63,215 bases of DNA from Arthrobacter sp. ISL-85 (GTDB taxonomy: Bacteria > Actinomycetota > Actinomycetes > Actinomycetales > Micrococcaceae). Under the pieces are notes generated by a model. That model was not told the origin of the DNA and ran no database searches. It saw only the letters and a list, made by a program, of their open reading frames with translations. Positions 49,661 through 58,248 of this stretch are shown here, piece by piece. Within the stretch, counting starts at the first letter, position 1, and every line of letters starts with the position of its first letter. A program made the position numbers and the translations under genes. The DNA lies in NCBI RefSeq assembly GCF_018613675.1, contig NZ_JAGGPQ010000014.1, forward strand, positions 1 through 63,215, written 5' to 3'.

Positions 49661-51308
49661 CACCGAATACAAGGAACCGTCCTACGGGAACTGGCGCGTT
49701 CCGCGCTCAGCCGGTTTGGGCAACCTCGGCGCTATCGGCACCGGCATCGTGATGGTCGGCCTCCTGCTGGGCATCGTCAGCTTCGCCATTTGGGGCCTGT
49801 TCGTCGGCTTGGGGGTCCTTGCCGTTGCTGGCGCCTGCGCGCTGCTGCTGACAGTGAAGGACAAACACGGCCTGTCAGTAGTGGATCGTGTGGGTATTCG
49901 CCTGGCGTTCAAGGTCTCGAAGTCCTCCGGTACCAACCTTTACCGTTCCGGCCCGCTGGGTGTAACCGAGTGGGGGATGTACCAGCTGCCCGGATTGGCG
50001 GCGAAGTCCACGCTGTACGAGTTCACCGACTCCTACAAGCGCCCCTTCGCCATGCTGCACGTCCCGGCCACCAGCCACTTCACCATCATCTTCTCCACCG
50101 AACCCGACGGGGCGTCCCTCGTGGACCCCGAACAGGTCGATGCCTGGGTCGCGAACTGGGGCGGCTGGCTCGCCGGGCTCGCCGACGAGGCCGGCCTGGA
50201 CGCCGCTGCCGTCACCGTTGAGACCGCCCCGGACTCCGGCTATCGGCTGCGGAATGAGGTCATGATGAACATCGATCCGGACGCCCCGCAGTTCGCACAG
50301 GACATGCTCCATGAGGTCGTCGACACCTACCCGGAAGGATCGGCCACGGTCCGCGCCTGGGTGTCCCTGACTTTCAACGCTTCCCTGCGTGCAGGGTCCA
50401 AGAAGCGCACCCCGGAAGACGTCGCCCGCGACCTGGCCTCCCGGATCCCGGGCCTGTCGGCACGGCTGCAATCCACCGGCGCCGGAATCTCCCGGCCCAT
50501 GTCCGCCCAGGAACTCTGCGAGGTAGTACGCATCGCCTACGACCCGCCCGCAGCGTTGATCATCGACGAAGCCCATGCCGCCGGCACCCCGGTGTCCCTG
50601 ACCTGGGGCGAGGTCGGCCCGACCGCGACGCAGGCAAGCTGGGACGACTACCGCCACGACTCCGCGTTCTCGGCTTCCTGGACCATGACGGGGGCTCCCC
50701 GCGGTTCGGTGAACTCATCGGTCCTGTCCCGGCTGCTCGCCCCGCACGGGGACATTGACCGCAAGCGCGTCTCCCTGCTGTACCGCCCGATGGACTCGGC
50801 CCGCGCCGCAACGGTCGTTGAGCGGGATCAGAACAACGCCAACGTCCGCATCACCTCCGGCACCCGTCCCACAGCACGGGCACTGGTGGATGCCCGCTCT
50901 GCTGCGCAGACCGCCCAGGAAGAAGCCCAGGGCGCCGGTTTGGTGAACTTCGGCATGGTCGTCACCGCCACCGTCACGGACAGGGAACGCCTGCCGGACG
51001 CCACCGCCTCCGAGATGCCGCTGCTGACCTCCGCGATCCCCCTGTCCCGGCAGGAACAGCAAAAGCTCATTTCCTGGCAGGACCCGCCCGCCTGGGACTC
51101 CCGTGGTGTTGACGTCGAACCGCCAGGGCGTGGGAAGTTCCTCATCAAGGTCGGCGGCCGTCCCGGGATCCCTGTCCAAGTGGGCCTGACCTCCGTGGAG
51201 CACGGCCCCGACGGGGTCAACGACACCGACGGGAAATGGCACGGATCCCCGGAACCGATCCTTGACCCTGCCGCAGCCATCCTGCCAACTGAAGGAGGTT
51301 CCCTGTGA
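49647..51308 (+). CDS. SCO6880-family conjugation protein
   Basis: A 553-residue protein with two N-terminal membrane helices (about residues 28-68: AIGTGIVMVGLLLGIVSFAI, LFVGLGVLAVAGACALLLTV), as in VirB3/PrgI-like modules. A long cytosolic part follows: LYRSGPLGVTEWGMYQLPGL, ATSHFTIIFSTEPDGASLVD, SAQELCEVVRIAYDP, FSASWTMTGAPRGSVNSSVL and RLLAPHGDIDRKRVSLLYRP. This matches the SCO6880 family, which resembles the N-terminal non-ATPase portion of VirB4; no Walker A is present. In other actinobacterial elements the ATP-binding VirB4 protein is usually the next gene; here the coupling protein follows instead with a GTGA overlap. Confidence 0.85.
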   Translation: MAAINTEYKEPSYGNWRVPRSAGLGNLGAIGTGIVMVGLLLGIVSFAIWGLFVGLGVLAVAGACALLLTVKDKHGLSVVDRVGIRLAFKVSKSSGTNLYRSGPLGVTEWGMYQLPGLAAKSTLYEFTDSYKRPFAMLHVPATSHFTIIFSTEPDGASLVDPEQVDAWVANWGGWLAGLADEAGLDAAAVTVETAPDSGYRLRNEVMMNIDPDAPQFAQDMLHEVVDTYPEGSATVRAWVSLTFNASLRAGSKKRTPEDVARDLASRIPGLSARLQSTGAGISRPMSAQELCEVVRIAYDPPAALIIDEAHAAGTPVSLTWGEVGPTATQASWDDYRHDSAFSASWTMTGAPRGSVNSSVLSRLLAPHGDIDRKRVSLLYRPMDSARAATVVERDQNNANVRITSGTRPTARALVDARSAAQTAQEEAQGAGLVNFGMVVTATVTDRERLPDATASEMPLLTSAIPLSRQEQQKLISWQDPPAWDSRGVDVEPPGRGKFLIKVGGRPGIPVQVGLTSVEHGPDGVNDTDGKWHGSPEPILDPAAAILPTEGGSL

Positions 51309-53074
51309 GCGCACCGAACCGCAAAGGCATGGGTCTCGGCGACGCCATCCTCGTCTGGCTGGCCATCGGCTTCATCGTCGTCTTCGGTGGCGGCACCTAC
51401 GCCGCCGCACACATCGGCTCGTGGATGGCAGGCATCGACGCCCCGCCAGCCCACCCCATTGACCTGGTCGCCGGGCTCATCAAGGGCAAGGTGCCCTGGC
51501 CGGCCCAGTCCACCGTCGTCGTCTGCGTCATGGCCTGCCTAATCCTGGCCCTGGCCGTCGTCGTCCTGGTGGCGTGGCGGCAGGGCGCGTCCAAGCGTGC
51601 CCGCGTGGACAAGGCCGCCCGCTACCTGGGCCGGGGCAAGTCCCTGGCTGCGTTCTCTGAGAAGGGTGCCCACGCCAAAGCTGAACGGCTGGACATCAAG
51701 GACAACCCCGGCATCGTTGTCGGCAAGGTGGTTTCCACCGGCCAGAAGTTCGTCCAGTCCTGGGAAGACCTCAGCCTCGACATCTGGGGACCCCGTACCG
51801 GCAAATCGACCTCCCGGGTGATGCCCGCGATCCTGGACGCTCCCGGCGCGGTGGTCTCGACGTCGAACAAGCGTGACGTGGTGGACGGCACCCGTGGCGT
51901 CCGGGAGGCCACGGCCCCGGTGTGGGTGTTCGATCCGCAGAAGATCGCCCAGGAAGAACCGGACTGGTGGTGGAACCCCCTGTCTTACGTCACCGACGAA
52001 GAGAAGGCGTACAAGCTCACCCAGCACTTCGCGGTCGGCTCCCGCGTGCCCGGGTCAAAGCCGGATGCCTACTTCGACCCCAAAGCCGAAGACATTCTTT
52101 CCTCGTACTTCCTCGCGGCCGCACTGGGCGGGCTGCCGATCACGCAGGTCTACCTGTGGGTGACTGAGCAGGTCAGCCAGGAACCCATCGAAATCCTCCG
52201 GGAGCATGACTACGAGCTTCAGTACAAAGGCCTGGAGTCCACGCTGAAGCTGGCCGACAAGCAGCGCGACGGTATCTTCGGCACTGCAGAGAAGATGATC
52301 CAGTGCCTCAAGAGCCGCAACACCCTCCGCTGGGTCGCCCCGACCGGGTGCGTAAGCGTCGCCACGGATCCCCGCCGGCAGTTCAACCCGCACGCCTTCG
52401 CCGGGTCACAGGAGACGATCTACATCCTCTCCAAGGAAGGGGCCGGCTCCGCCGCCCCGCTGACCACGGCACTGACCGTGGCGATCGCCGAGGCGATGGA
52501 GGAACGGGCCGAGCGCAGCGGCGGCCGGCTGCCCAAGCCGGCGCTGTTCGCTTTGGATGAGCTGGCCAACGTGGTTCGCTGGGCCGGGCTGCCGGACCAG
52601 TTCAGCCACTACGGCTCCAAGGGCCTGATCGTGATGGGCATCCTGCAGTCCTGGTCCCAGGGCGTCGAGCTCTGGGGTGAGGCGAACATGCGGAAGATTT
52701 GGTCGGCCGCGAACGTCAAGGTCTACGGCGGCGGTGTTGCCGAAGAAGGCTTCCTCCGCGCCCTCTCCGACCTGGTCGGGGACTACAGCTACATCAACGT
52801 CTCCGTCTCCTCCGGGAAGTCCGGGTCCAGCCGCTCCCGGCAGGAGTCCAAGGAGCGGATCTTCGACGTCTCCAATCTCGCCGAACTCGATCGCGGCCGC
52901 GCCGTCGTCCTCGCCTCCGGCGCACCCGCCACCCTGGTGCGGACCATGCCCTGGTACACAGGCCCGCACAAGGACGCTGTGGAAGCATCCATCAAGAAAT
53001 ACAGCCCGCGGCCGGAGAAAGAACCGGTACCGGTGGCAGCGGCGCCGCCCACAAATCCATGGGTGACCGGGTAG
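51305..53074 (+). CDS. Type IV coupling protein, VirD4/TraG-like DNA translocase ATPase
   Basis: A 589-residue protein. Two membrane helices (about residues 11-35 and 70-90) anchor a cytosolic motor: Walker A GPRTGKST at residues 162-169, Walker B LFALDEL at about 413-420, and the conserved VVSTSNKRDVVDGTR and SKEGAGSAAPLTTALTVAIA segments. The C-terminus contains LWGEANMRKIWSAANVKVYG and a Ser-rich loop, then a TraM-recognition-type region. It pumps the relaxase-DNA complex into the channel. It overlaps the SCO6880 gene and is followed by the DUF4913 gene 11 bases later. Length and motifs are complete. Confidence 0.9.
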   Translation: MSAPNRKGMGLGDAILVWLAIGFIVVFGGGTYAAAHIGSWMAGIDAPPAHPIDLVAGLIKGKVPWPAQSTVVVCVMACLILALAVVVLVAWRQGASKRARVDKAARYLGRGKSLAAFSEKGAHAKAERLDIKDNPGIVVGKVVSTGQKFVQSWEDLSLDIWGPRTGKSTSRVMPAILDAPGAVVSTSNKRDVVDGTRGVREATAPVWVFDPQKIAQEEPDWWWNPLSYVTDEEKAYKLTQHFAVGSRVPGSKPDAYFDPKAEDILSSYFLAAALGGLPITQVYLWVTEQVSQEPIEILREHDYELQYKGLESTLKLADKQRDGIFGTAEKMIQCLKSRNTLRWVAPTGCVSVATDPRRQFNPHAFAGSQETIYILSKEGAGSAAPLTTALTVAIAEAMEERAERSGGRLPKPALFALDELANVVRWAGLPDQFSHYGSKGLIVMGILQSWSQGVELWGEANMRKIWSAANVKVYGGGVAEEGFLRALSDLVGDYSYINVSVSSGKSGSSRSRQESKERIFDVSNLAELDRGRAVVLASGAPATLVRTMPWYTGPHKDAVEASIKKYSPRPEKEPVPVAAAPPTNPWVTG

Positions 53075-53085
53075 GGGAGCAGGGT

Positions 53086-53523
53086 ATGACGATCGATATC
53101 GGACGCTTCGGTGAAGCCTCCAGCGCGGACGTAGAGGACACTGGCGCCAAAGCCGATGAACAACGGGCCCTGCAGCTGGTTTACGGCTCTGCCGAAGAGT
53201 TCCTGCATGAACAGCTGCTGCCCACCTACGTCCGCGATGTCGACGGCCGCGCTGCAAAATGGTGCCTCGAATGGTACTTCCACCCCGAAGCAGTCTCCCG
53301 GGTCGAAGCTCTCTGGCGGGCCTGGGAACATCTCAGGCTCGACGGAGCCACTGGCATCAGCGTCTGGTTCAAAGACCACGCTGACCACCACATGAGCGTG
53401 CTCCTCGACCCACGCGGACCTTTCTACAAATGCGATATGCAAAAACACCGCGACCCCGAGCATCTGGAGCCCAAAAAGGCCCCGACAGGATGGTTCCCCG
53501 ACGTTCGGACTATTCCTGCTTGA
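53086..53523 (+). CDS. DUF4913 family protein
   Basis: A 145-residue protein starting at the ATG preceded by GGGGAGCAGGG. The core reads LVYGSAEEFLHEQLLPTYVR, RAAKWCLEWYFHPEAVSRVE, ALWRAWEHLRLDGATGISVW and DHADHHMSVLLDPRGPFYKC, which is the DUF4913 pattern seen downstream of VirD4-type genes in actinobacterial plasmids. The W/R-rich helix and the HADHHM..L.DP strand are the conserved parts. Function is unknown; it closes the conjugation operon before a strong hairpin. Confidence 0.85.
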   Translation: MTIDIGRFGEASSADVEDTGAKADEQRALQLVYGSAEEFLHEQLLPTYVRDVDGRAAKWCLEWYFHPEAVSRVEALWRAWEHLRLDGATGISVWFKDHADHHMSVLLDPRGPFYKCDMQKHRDPEHLEPKKAPTGWFPDVRTIPA

Positions 53524-53558
53524 CAGGGACAACCGCAAATGACCTATGACCCAACAAA

Positions 53559-53606
53559 TCAGGGCTGGAACCCGTTATAGGTTCCAGCCCTGACTTCTAT
53601 TTTGTT
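53559..53606. terminator. Bidirectional terminator between the conjugation operon and lsr2
   Basis: TCAGGGCTGGAACC (53559-53572) and GGTTCCAGCCCTGA (53580-53593) are 14-bp perfect arms with a CGTTATA loop, followed by CTTCTATTTTG. The convergent genes on both sides fit a shared terminator. Confidence 0.85.
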
Positions 53607-53612
53607 CTGGTT

Positions 53613-53945
53613 CTAGTGAGCGGCTTCGTATTTTTCTACGACTTCCGCCTGGATCCGACCGCGCGTATTTACCGGAATGCCATTCTCAACCGCCCATAAC
53701 CGCACCGCTTTGGCGTCCGGGCCACCTTGGGAGGAGGACTTGGTACGGGCTGCGGGACGCCCGCGTCCGCCGGACACTTTGCGTCCGGCGTTGGTAAAGC
53801 GGGCCAAGGCTTCACGCAGTTCGCTCGCGTGGCCATCGTTGAGGTCAATCTCGTATTCACTGCCGTCGAGAGCGAAAGATAAGGTCTCGGTCGCTTCCGA
53901 ACCATCAATATCGTCTTCCAGCAGCACGACTGTCTTTTTTGCCAT
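53613..53945 (-). CDS. lsr2: Lsr2 family nucleoid protein
   Basis: A 110-residue protein with both Lsr2 halves: the N-terminal oligomerisation domain (KKTVVLLEDDIDGSEATETL, SFALDGSEYEIDLNDGHASE, LREALARF) and the C-terminal DNA-binding domain (VRLWAVENGIPVNTRGRIQA, EVVEKYEAAH), whose RGR (residues 95-97) inserts in the minor groove of A/T-rich DNA. A Ser/Gly/Pro linker (residues about 55-78) joins them. Plasmid Lsr2 copies act like H-NS, silencing transferred DNA and reducing host cost. It is the last gene before the origin-like region. Confidence 0.95.
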   Translation of the reverse strand: MAKKTVVLLEDDIDGSEATETLSFALDGSEYEIDLNDGHASELREALARFTNAGRKVSGGRGRPAARTKSSSQGGPDAKAVRLWAVENGIPVNTRGRIQAEVVEKYEAAH

Positions 53946-54112
53946 AAATTAACGCTAGCAGTCGAGAGCCCAACCGGATTCCCTAAGAACCATTGCCCTG
54001 TCAGAAACTCTGCACCATCAGGAAGAAGTTTTGGCTTTGGGAGTAAATCTCAAGGGAAACGCCGAACGTATCGGACCCCGGGAGGCAAGCAGTCCATAGT
54101 TGGGGTCAATCC

Positions 54113-54182
54113 GGGTTATCCACGGCTGGAATTCGGGAGCCATTGGGGTAGCTCCCTCGGCAGCAGTAGCCGTGGATAACCC
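54113..54182. repeat. Nested inverted repeats containing DnaA-box-like sites
   Basis: GGGTTATCCACGGCT (54113-54127) and AGCCGTGGATAACCC (54168-54182) are 15-bp perfect arms. Inside lies a second pair, GGGAGC (54135-54140) and GCTCCC (54151-54156). TTATCCACG in each outer arm is one base from the DnaA-box consensus TTATNCACA. It is a candidate replication origin element. Confidence 0.7.
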
Positions 54183-54319
54183 ATCAGGTTTTTCCCCGGC
54201 TGTGGGCAGCGGAACTGATTACCCAGGGGCCGACTCGGGGATTGTGCACCGATCTGTGGCGGATTTTCCGGATGGGCGGAGCAACCCCGTACGTTCGGTC
54301 TCCCGGCTGCCACACAAGG

Positions 54320-54350
54320 GCAATTGTCCAGACGGTGTCTGGACAATTGC
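54320..54350. repeat. Perfect 14-bp inverted repeat with 3-base loop
   Basis: GCAATTGTCCAGAC (54320-54333), GGT, then GTCTGGACAATTGC (54337-54350). No T run follows, so it is not an ordinary terminator. A transfer-origin hairpin, a replication structure or a protein-binding dyad are possible. Confidence 0.7.
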
Positions 54351-54858
54351 GGATGACGCCCTGCCGGAAGAAGAGCAGCGGTGCCGCCCGTCGCCCCCAA
54401 GGTGATAGTGATCGCGTCGACGGCCGGCCGATCACCCAGGTTCACACCTGGCTGACCCGGCCCGCGGACGACGAGACAGTGGACGTCCTCAAGGCCCACG
54501 GCTTCCTGCAGCCCTTGAGCGCCGTCGGCGGGAGTACCGGCCCGTGGAGGGCCGATTTGGATTTCTGGCATCACTGCCGCGATGCTGGTTCAGGTTGAAT
54601 GACATCCAGGCCTCCCCCCTGGCCTGGATTTCATGAACCTCAGTGCTGATCAGCCCGTTTGATTAGCCCTCTGTCGGGCCGTTACGCAGTCAGCGACCTG
54701 ATGGAGCCTTCGCCACTCACGGGCAACCAGCCGAGAACATGTTCCGTAGAACCGGACTACCAGGCAGAGCGTTGCACCACGTTTAGGATTAGCTGGGCGG
54801 AATGCGCGCAGTCTGCTGTCCTTTTGTATCGGGTCTACGGTCCAGAGGGCTGGAGCCG

Positions 54859-56019
54859 CTAGGGGCCAAGTGGCAAATGCGGGTATTCCGGTGCCCGCTG
54901 CTGGAACTGCAATACCTCGCTGTTAAGAATGACTCCATCACGGATTTCGATCGCCCGCCGGATGGTGTCGTTCTCTATCCATGAGTCAGGGCCAGCCACC
55001 ATGGTCTCCAGGAAGGGCAGCAGCGCCTCACTGATTTCCCAGGTTGCCGAATTCCAGAGGTAGGAAGGGCTGTGGTCCACGGCGTAGTAGTCGATATGGT
55101 CACCGACCGTGAACATGGGTTCGGCGAAGGTGGTGCTTTTCGCCCAGCTGAAACCCATGCCCTCATCGCAGGATACGTCCACGATCAAACTGCCGGGACG
55201 AAACGCGCCAAGGTCCTCGGTGCGCAGGTAGGTCAGCGGCGCATTGGGGTTCTGCAGGGTGCAATTGACCACGATATCGCTCTCGGCCAGGAACGGCGCC
55301 AGCGGCACACGGCCACGCTCAGTAATCACCTCACTGAGAAACGGGGACTGGGGGTCGTGATCGAACTGCGCCATCCGCACGGAATGGATGGGCGATCCAA
55401 CCGCTGCAACACCTCGGTTGGTCAGCACTTGGACATCATGAACGCCGTGCGCATTCAGGGCGGTGACGGCGCCACGAGCGGTGGCGCCAAAGCCGATGAC
55501 GACCGCGCTGAGCCTGCGCCCGTAGTCTCCGGTGGAGCCGGTAAGGGCCAGGGAGTGAATCACGGAGCAATACCCGGCCAGCTCGTTGTTCTTGTGGAAC
55601 ACGTGCAGGCTAAAGCCACCGTCGCTGGCCCAGTGGTTCATCGCCTCAAAAGCGATCAGCGTGAGCTTTTTGTCAATCGCCAATTGAGTGATCGCCCTGT
55701 CCTGGACACAGTGCGGCCAGCCCCAGAGGACCTGGCCCTCACGCAGCTCGGCAAGGTCTTCAGGCTGGGGCTTTGGCAGAAGCACGACATCGGCGTCGGC
55801 CAGCAGTTGGCCGCGCGGGGCCATGCGCACTCCCTGCACAGCCACGTGGGCGTCCGAAACGCCGAACCGCTCGCCGTAGCCTTCCTCAAAGATAAGCTGC
55901 CGGCGCAGTTCCCGGGCGATCCGGTCCACATGGAGTGGGTGGATGGGCAGGCGCCGCTCGTCAGTCTTCCGGGTGCCGGCCAAAACTCCAAGGATGAGCC
56001 GGTTCGATGTGTTTGTCAC
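54859..56019 (-). CDS. Alanine dehydrogenase/N5-(carboxyethyl)ornithine synthase-like oxidoreductase
   Basis: A 386-residue protein starting at GTG (56019). The N-terminal AlaDH/PNT-type domain has GVLAGTRKTDERRLPIHPLH (the substrate-site K and R of the family) and LLADADVVLLPKPQPEDLAE. The Rossmann domain reads RLSAVVIGFGATARGAVTAL with GxGxxxxG. ESDIVVNCTLQNPNAPLTYL, then LIVDVSCDEGMGFSWA follow. The pattern fits N5-(carboxyethyl)ornithine synthase or a related opine/alanine-type dehydrogenase using NAD(P)H; the true substrate is uncertain. Its start overlaps the stop of the lysine-rich peptide gene (GTGA), so translation is coupled. Confidence 0.8.
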   Translation of the reverse strand: MTNTSNRLILGVLAGTRKTDERRLPIHPLHVDRIARELRRQLIFEEGYGERFGVSDAHVAVQGVRMAPRGQLLADADVVLLPKPQPEDLAELREGQVLWGWPHCVQDRAITQLAIDKKLTLIAFEAMNHWASDGGFSLHVFHKNNELAGYCSVIHSLALTGSTGDYGRRLSAVVIGFGATARGAVTALNAHGVHDVQVLTNRGVAAVGSPIHSVRMAQFDHDPQSPFLSEVITERGRVPLAPFLAESDIVVNCTLQNPNAPLTYLRTEDLGAFRPGSLIVDVSCDEGMGFSWAKSTTFAEPMFTVGDHIDYYAVDHSPSYLWNSATWEISEALLPFLETMVAGPDSWIENDTIRRAIEIRDGVILNSEVLQFQQRAPEYPHLPLGP

Positions 56020-56165
56020 TTCTTTTTCGGGCTCGCCGACTTGGTGGCGGTCTCCTTGTCGAGGGCACCGGCGGATGCCGACGCGGCCTTCTTGTCCGCG
56101 CGCTTTTCCTTAAGGGATTTGTCGGACTTCTTGGATGCTGTTTGACGGGGGGATTTGTCAGCCAT
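56016..56165 (-). CDS. 49-residue lysine/alanine-rich peptide, translationally coupled
   Basis: GGAG six bases upstream of the ATG. The product reads ADKSPRQTASKKSDKSLKEK, RADKKAASASAGALDKETAT, KSASPKKK. It is highly basic (15 Lys), disordered-looking, and resembles histone-tail-like nucleic-acid-binding peptides. The stop overlaps the GTG of the downstream dehydrogenase. Such short Lys/Ala peptides occur in actinobacterial genomes, but I know no function for this one. Confidence 0.7.
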   Translation of the reverse strand: MADKSPRQTASKKSDKSLKEKRADKKAASASAGALDKETATKSASPKKK

Positions 56166-56500
56166 GATCGCTCCTGTGGTGGAACCGAAAGGTTCCTGAC
56201 TTCTGACGATACAGGAGGCTGCCTAGCAGGACCTCGGGGATACGAAGCACTCCGAGCAGCGCAAGCTTCCGGCCGGACGGGAACTGCCCGCGGGCGGTGG
56301 GGAGGAGCGGAAACGCTGGGCGGGTGGAACCCGCTAACGAGGCTGGGAGCGGGCGCTTGCCATCGGGCCGCAGCAGCAGTGCCAGTGTCCCGATGACCGG
56401 AAAAATACCACGCCAGTAATTGCTGCCGCGGCCACCATCAGCCGGGAACGCGGAAACTGCCGCCTTGGCGCACCGTCAATCCAGTCGCTTTCATCGGGTT
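56166..56500. other. Intergenic
   Basis: A GGAACC-GAAA-GGTTCC hairpin (about 56182-56197) has a GNRA tetraloop and may be an upstream RNA structure of the peptide operon. Nothing else recognised. Confidence 0.45.
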
Positions 56501-56743
56501 TTAGCCCTGCTTTTCCGCCAAGTCGTCCGCTACGCGGTGAAGGTCCTGGACCCAGCCGGTAGAGCGGCTGGTCGCTCCCGAACCCGCTTCAAAGTTCGCA
56601 AGCGCTTCCGCTATGCGCTCCAGTGCTTCCGCAATATTGCCCTTGACCGCAGCGTAGCCTTCCTCAGAGCGAGGATCAGAAGAGGCCGACGAGAGGAGCT
56701 CTGCTCCGGACCTGATGACCAGCGAGGCCTCGTACTCATTCAC
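56501..56743 (-). CDS. Small hypothetical acidic helical protein (80 aa)
   Basis: The GTG at 56743 has AGGTG five bases upstream; the frame is open to 56803 but without a ribosome binding site. The product (EASLVIRSGAELLSSASSDP, EGYAAVKGNIAEALERIAEA, LANFEAGSGATSRSTGWVQD, LHRVADDLAEKQG) is helical and acidic. It looks like a real gene but no family is recognised, and no co-oriented neighbour suggests a role. Confidence 0.55.
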   Translation of the reverse strand: MNEYEASLVIRSGAELLSSASSDPRSEEGYAAVKGNIAEALERIAEALANFEAGSGATSRSTGWVQDLHRVADDLAEKQG

Positions 56744-57263
56744 ACTTGCACCTAGCGACTTCCTCGCATTGGACCTGCGGAAACTGTTCGTCAGCACAAC
56801 CATACATCCGCGTTACCTGCCCGAGCCTGGCCCGCAGTCGGGCCGTGGCGTGCGGACCAAAATGGATCAGGTGATAACCGTTAGACATAGTCAGGTGTGG
56901 ATTTGGGGGTGGCTGAAGCACTGGCTGGAGCCTTTGAAGGCCCTGACTTCGGGTGGTGAACCATTCGGTCGATCGAACCCCGGCCCGACGATCTGGCCGT
57001 CACGTTACCCCTTTAAAACGGGGGAACCTGACCAGTCCGCTCGCTCAGCCGAAATTGTGGACGGCATGCCCGGAAAGCTAAGTTTCAAGCGGCAGATTCC
57101 CTTTCCAGCCAGGGGCCCGCGGGGAGGCATAGCCGAGGCCGTGCCGCCCTTGGCGGGACGAGTTCATGTAGATACTGGCCGGCAGCCACGTGTGAACTGA
57201 CTCCAGTGGGGGCAGAGGCATCACGTTCCACCAACGGCTGCCGGGAAGCTGATAGTCCCCTTC
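56744..57263. other. Intergenic, nothing recognised
   Basis: About 520 bases without a domain-bearing frame. The plus-strand frame 56715-57200 is not protein-like. Confidence 0.4.
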
Positions 57264-57521
57264 TTAGGAATCTTCGGACTGATGGCCGGGTTCGCTCTCG
57301 TCGCGCCTTCCGATGAGGACCTGCGCGGAGGCCTGAAGAATTGAAGGGTCCACCAAGTAACTGCCATGCGCGTACTTCTCCATCCTCAACCTTGAGGTTA
57401 CGGTTTCCACTGTGTCTTCAGGGCTGACCCGGCATGCAGGTCTGGTGAGGTCAGCTTCTGAACCACCGAGACTTTTCAGATACAGCATGCATTGTTCGGA
57501 GCTGGACTGTTTGAAGTTCAT
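57264..57521 (-). CDS. Small protein, truncated paralogue of the 62721 product (85 aa)
   Basis: GGGGAGAG precedes the ATG at 57521. The protein starts NFKQSSSEQCMLYLKSLGGS, EADLTRPACRVSPEDTVETV, TSRLRMEKYAHGSY and ends LQASAQVLIGRRDESEP. The 62721 protein has the same order (NSSQSSSEHFGQHLNSVGGS, VTTEDTVESVVSGLRMKQQE, LHASAQVLISRRDE) but continues with a further domain of about 70 residues that is missing here. Function unknown; it may be a short family version or a truncated one. Confidence 0.7.
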   Translation of the reverse strand: MNFKQSSSEQCMLYLKSLGGSEADLTRPACRVSPEDTVETVTSRLRMEKYAHGSYLVDPSILQASAQVLIGRRDESEPGHQSEDS

Positions 57522-57682
57522 GCACTCTCCCCGGGGCCGCGCGGCATGTGTGGACACACCAACCCTAGGCCCGCCGGGCCCACTTCACCTGGAGTACTAC
57601 AGGCGATTCGTTCCTATAGCTTTTTCGTTCGGTCTATGTGCTGAAGCAGTCGAAGGGCGCTCTGGGGGCGCATAGTTGGACG

Positions 57683-58216
57683 ATGGCGACTTTTGAAACC
57701 CGGAGTTTTTATACCCGTGGTGACTCCTTCAGCGTTGAGGATTCACGGGAACATATCGAGCGTGCGCTCCTGGACTTCGGGGCGACAGATGTACGTTTCA
57801 GTCAACGTGAGCGGCTCAGCGCCATCGCATTCACGGCCGGCGGAAGGCAGTTCCGCATCGTCATCTCTCTACCGCAGCCTGACCGAATCCCCCCTCTCCG
57901 GGGTGAGCTCCCGAAGGTCCACGGCCGGGAAGTTACGGCAAAAGCCCAGGAGATAGCTGCCCGCAGGTTTTGGCACGCCTTCGCCCTGTCCACAGACGCC
58001 AAACTCGCAGCGGCGGCAGCAGGGGTTGCTTCGCTCGAATCAGAATTTCTCGCCCACGTGGTCCTCCCGGGGAACCGTACGGTCATCGACGAACTCGAAC
58101 CAGTTATCGCGTCTGCCTACCGGTCCGGCCAGCGGCCCTCGATCAGCAATACCTCGACGGAGGGGGCCATTCGTGGCCATCCATCGGGCGAACGCGGTAA
58201 CTCGCAGGAGCTGTGA
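57683..58216 (+). CDS. Hypothetical protein (177 aa), phage/plasmid-like
   Basis: Starting at 57683 the protein reads MATFETRSFYTRGDSFSVED, then ERALLDFGATDVRFSQRERL, SAIAFTAGGRQFRIVISLPQ and VTAKAQEIAARRFWHAFALS. It has the feel of the conserved hypotheticals in actinophages that begin with a beta sandwich followed by RRRWRAL-type helix; here RRFWHAFAL. AVDELEPVI-type segments (VIDELEPVIASAYRSGQRPS) follow. No function is assigned. The ribosome binding site is weak and the earlier ATG at 57638 is possible. Confidence 0.65.
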   Translation: MATFETRSFYTRGDSFSVEDSREHIERALLDFGATDVRFSQRERLSAIAFTAGGRQFRIVISLPQPDRIPPLRGELPKVHGREVTAKAQEIAARRFWHAFALSTDAKLAAAAAGVASLESEFLAHVVLPGNRTVIDELEPVIASAYRSGQRPSISNTSTEGAIRGHPSGERGNSQEL

Positions 58217-58248
58217 AGGTGGGACATTTTCCGGTCGCAGAGTCATCT

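Larger units (their letters stand above)
53946..54858. other. Origin-like non-coding region
   Basis: About 0.9 kb without a convincing gene. It contains nested inverted repeats with DnaA-box-like sequence (54113-54182) and a long hairpin (54320-54350). A frame ending at 54598 (DDETVDVLKAHGFLQPLSAV, DLDFWHHCRDAGSG) looks partly protein-like but matches nothing I know. Confidence 0.5.
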
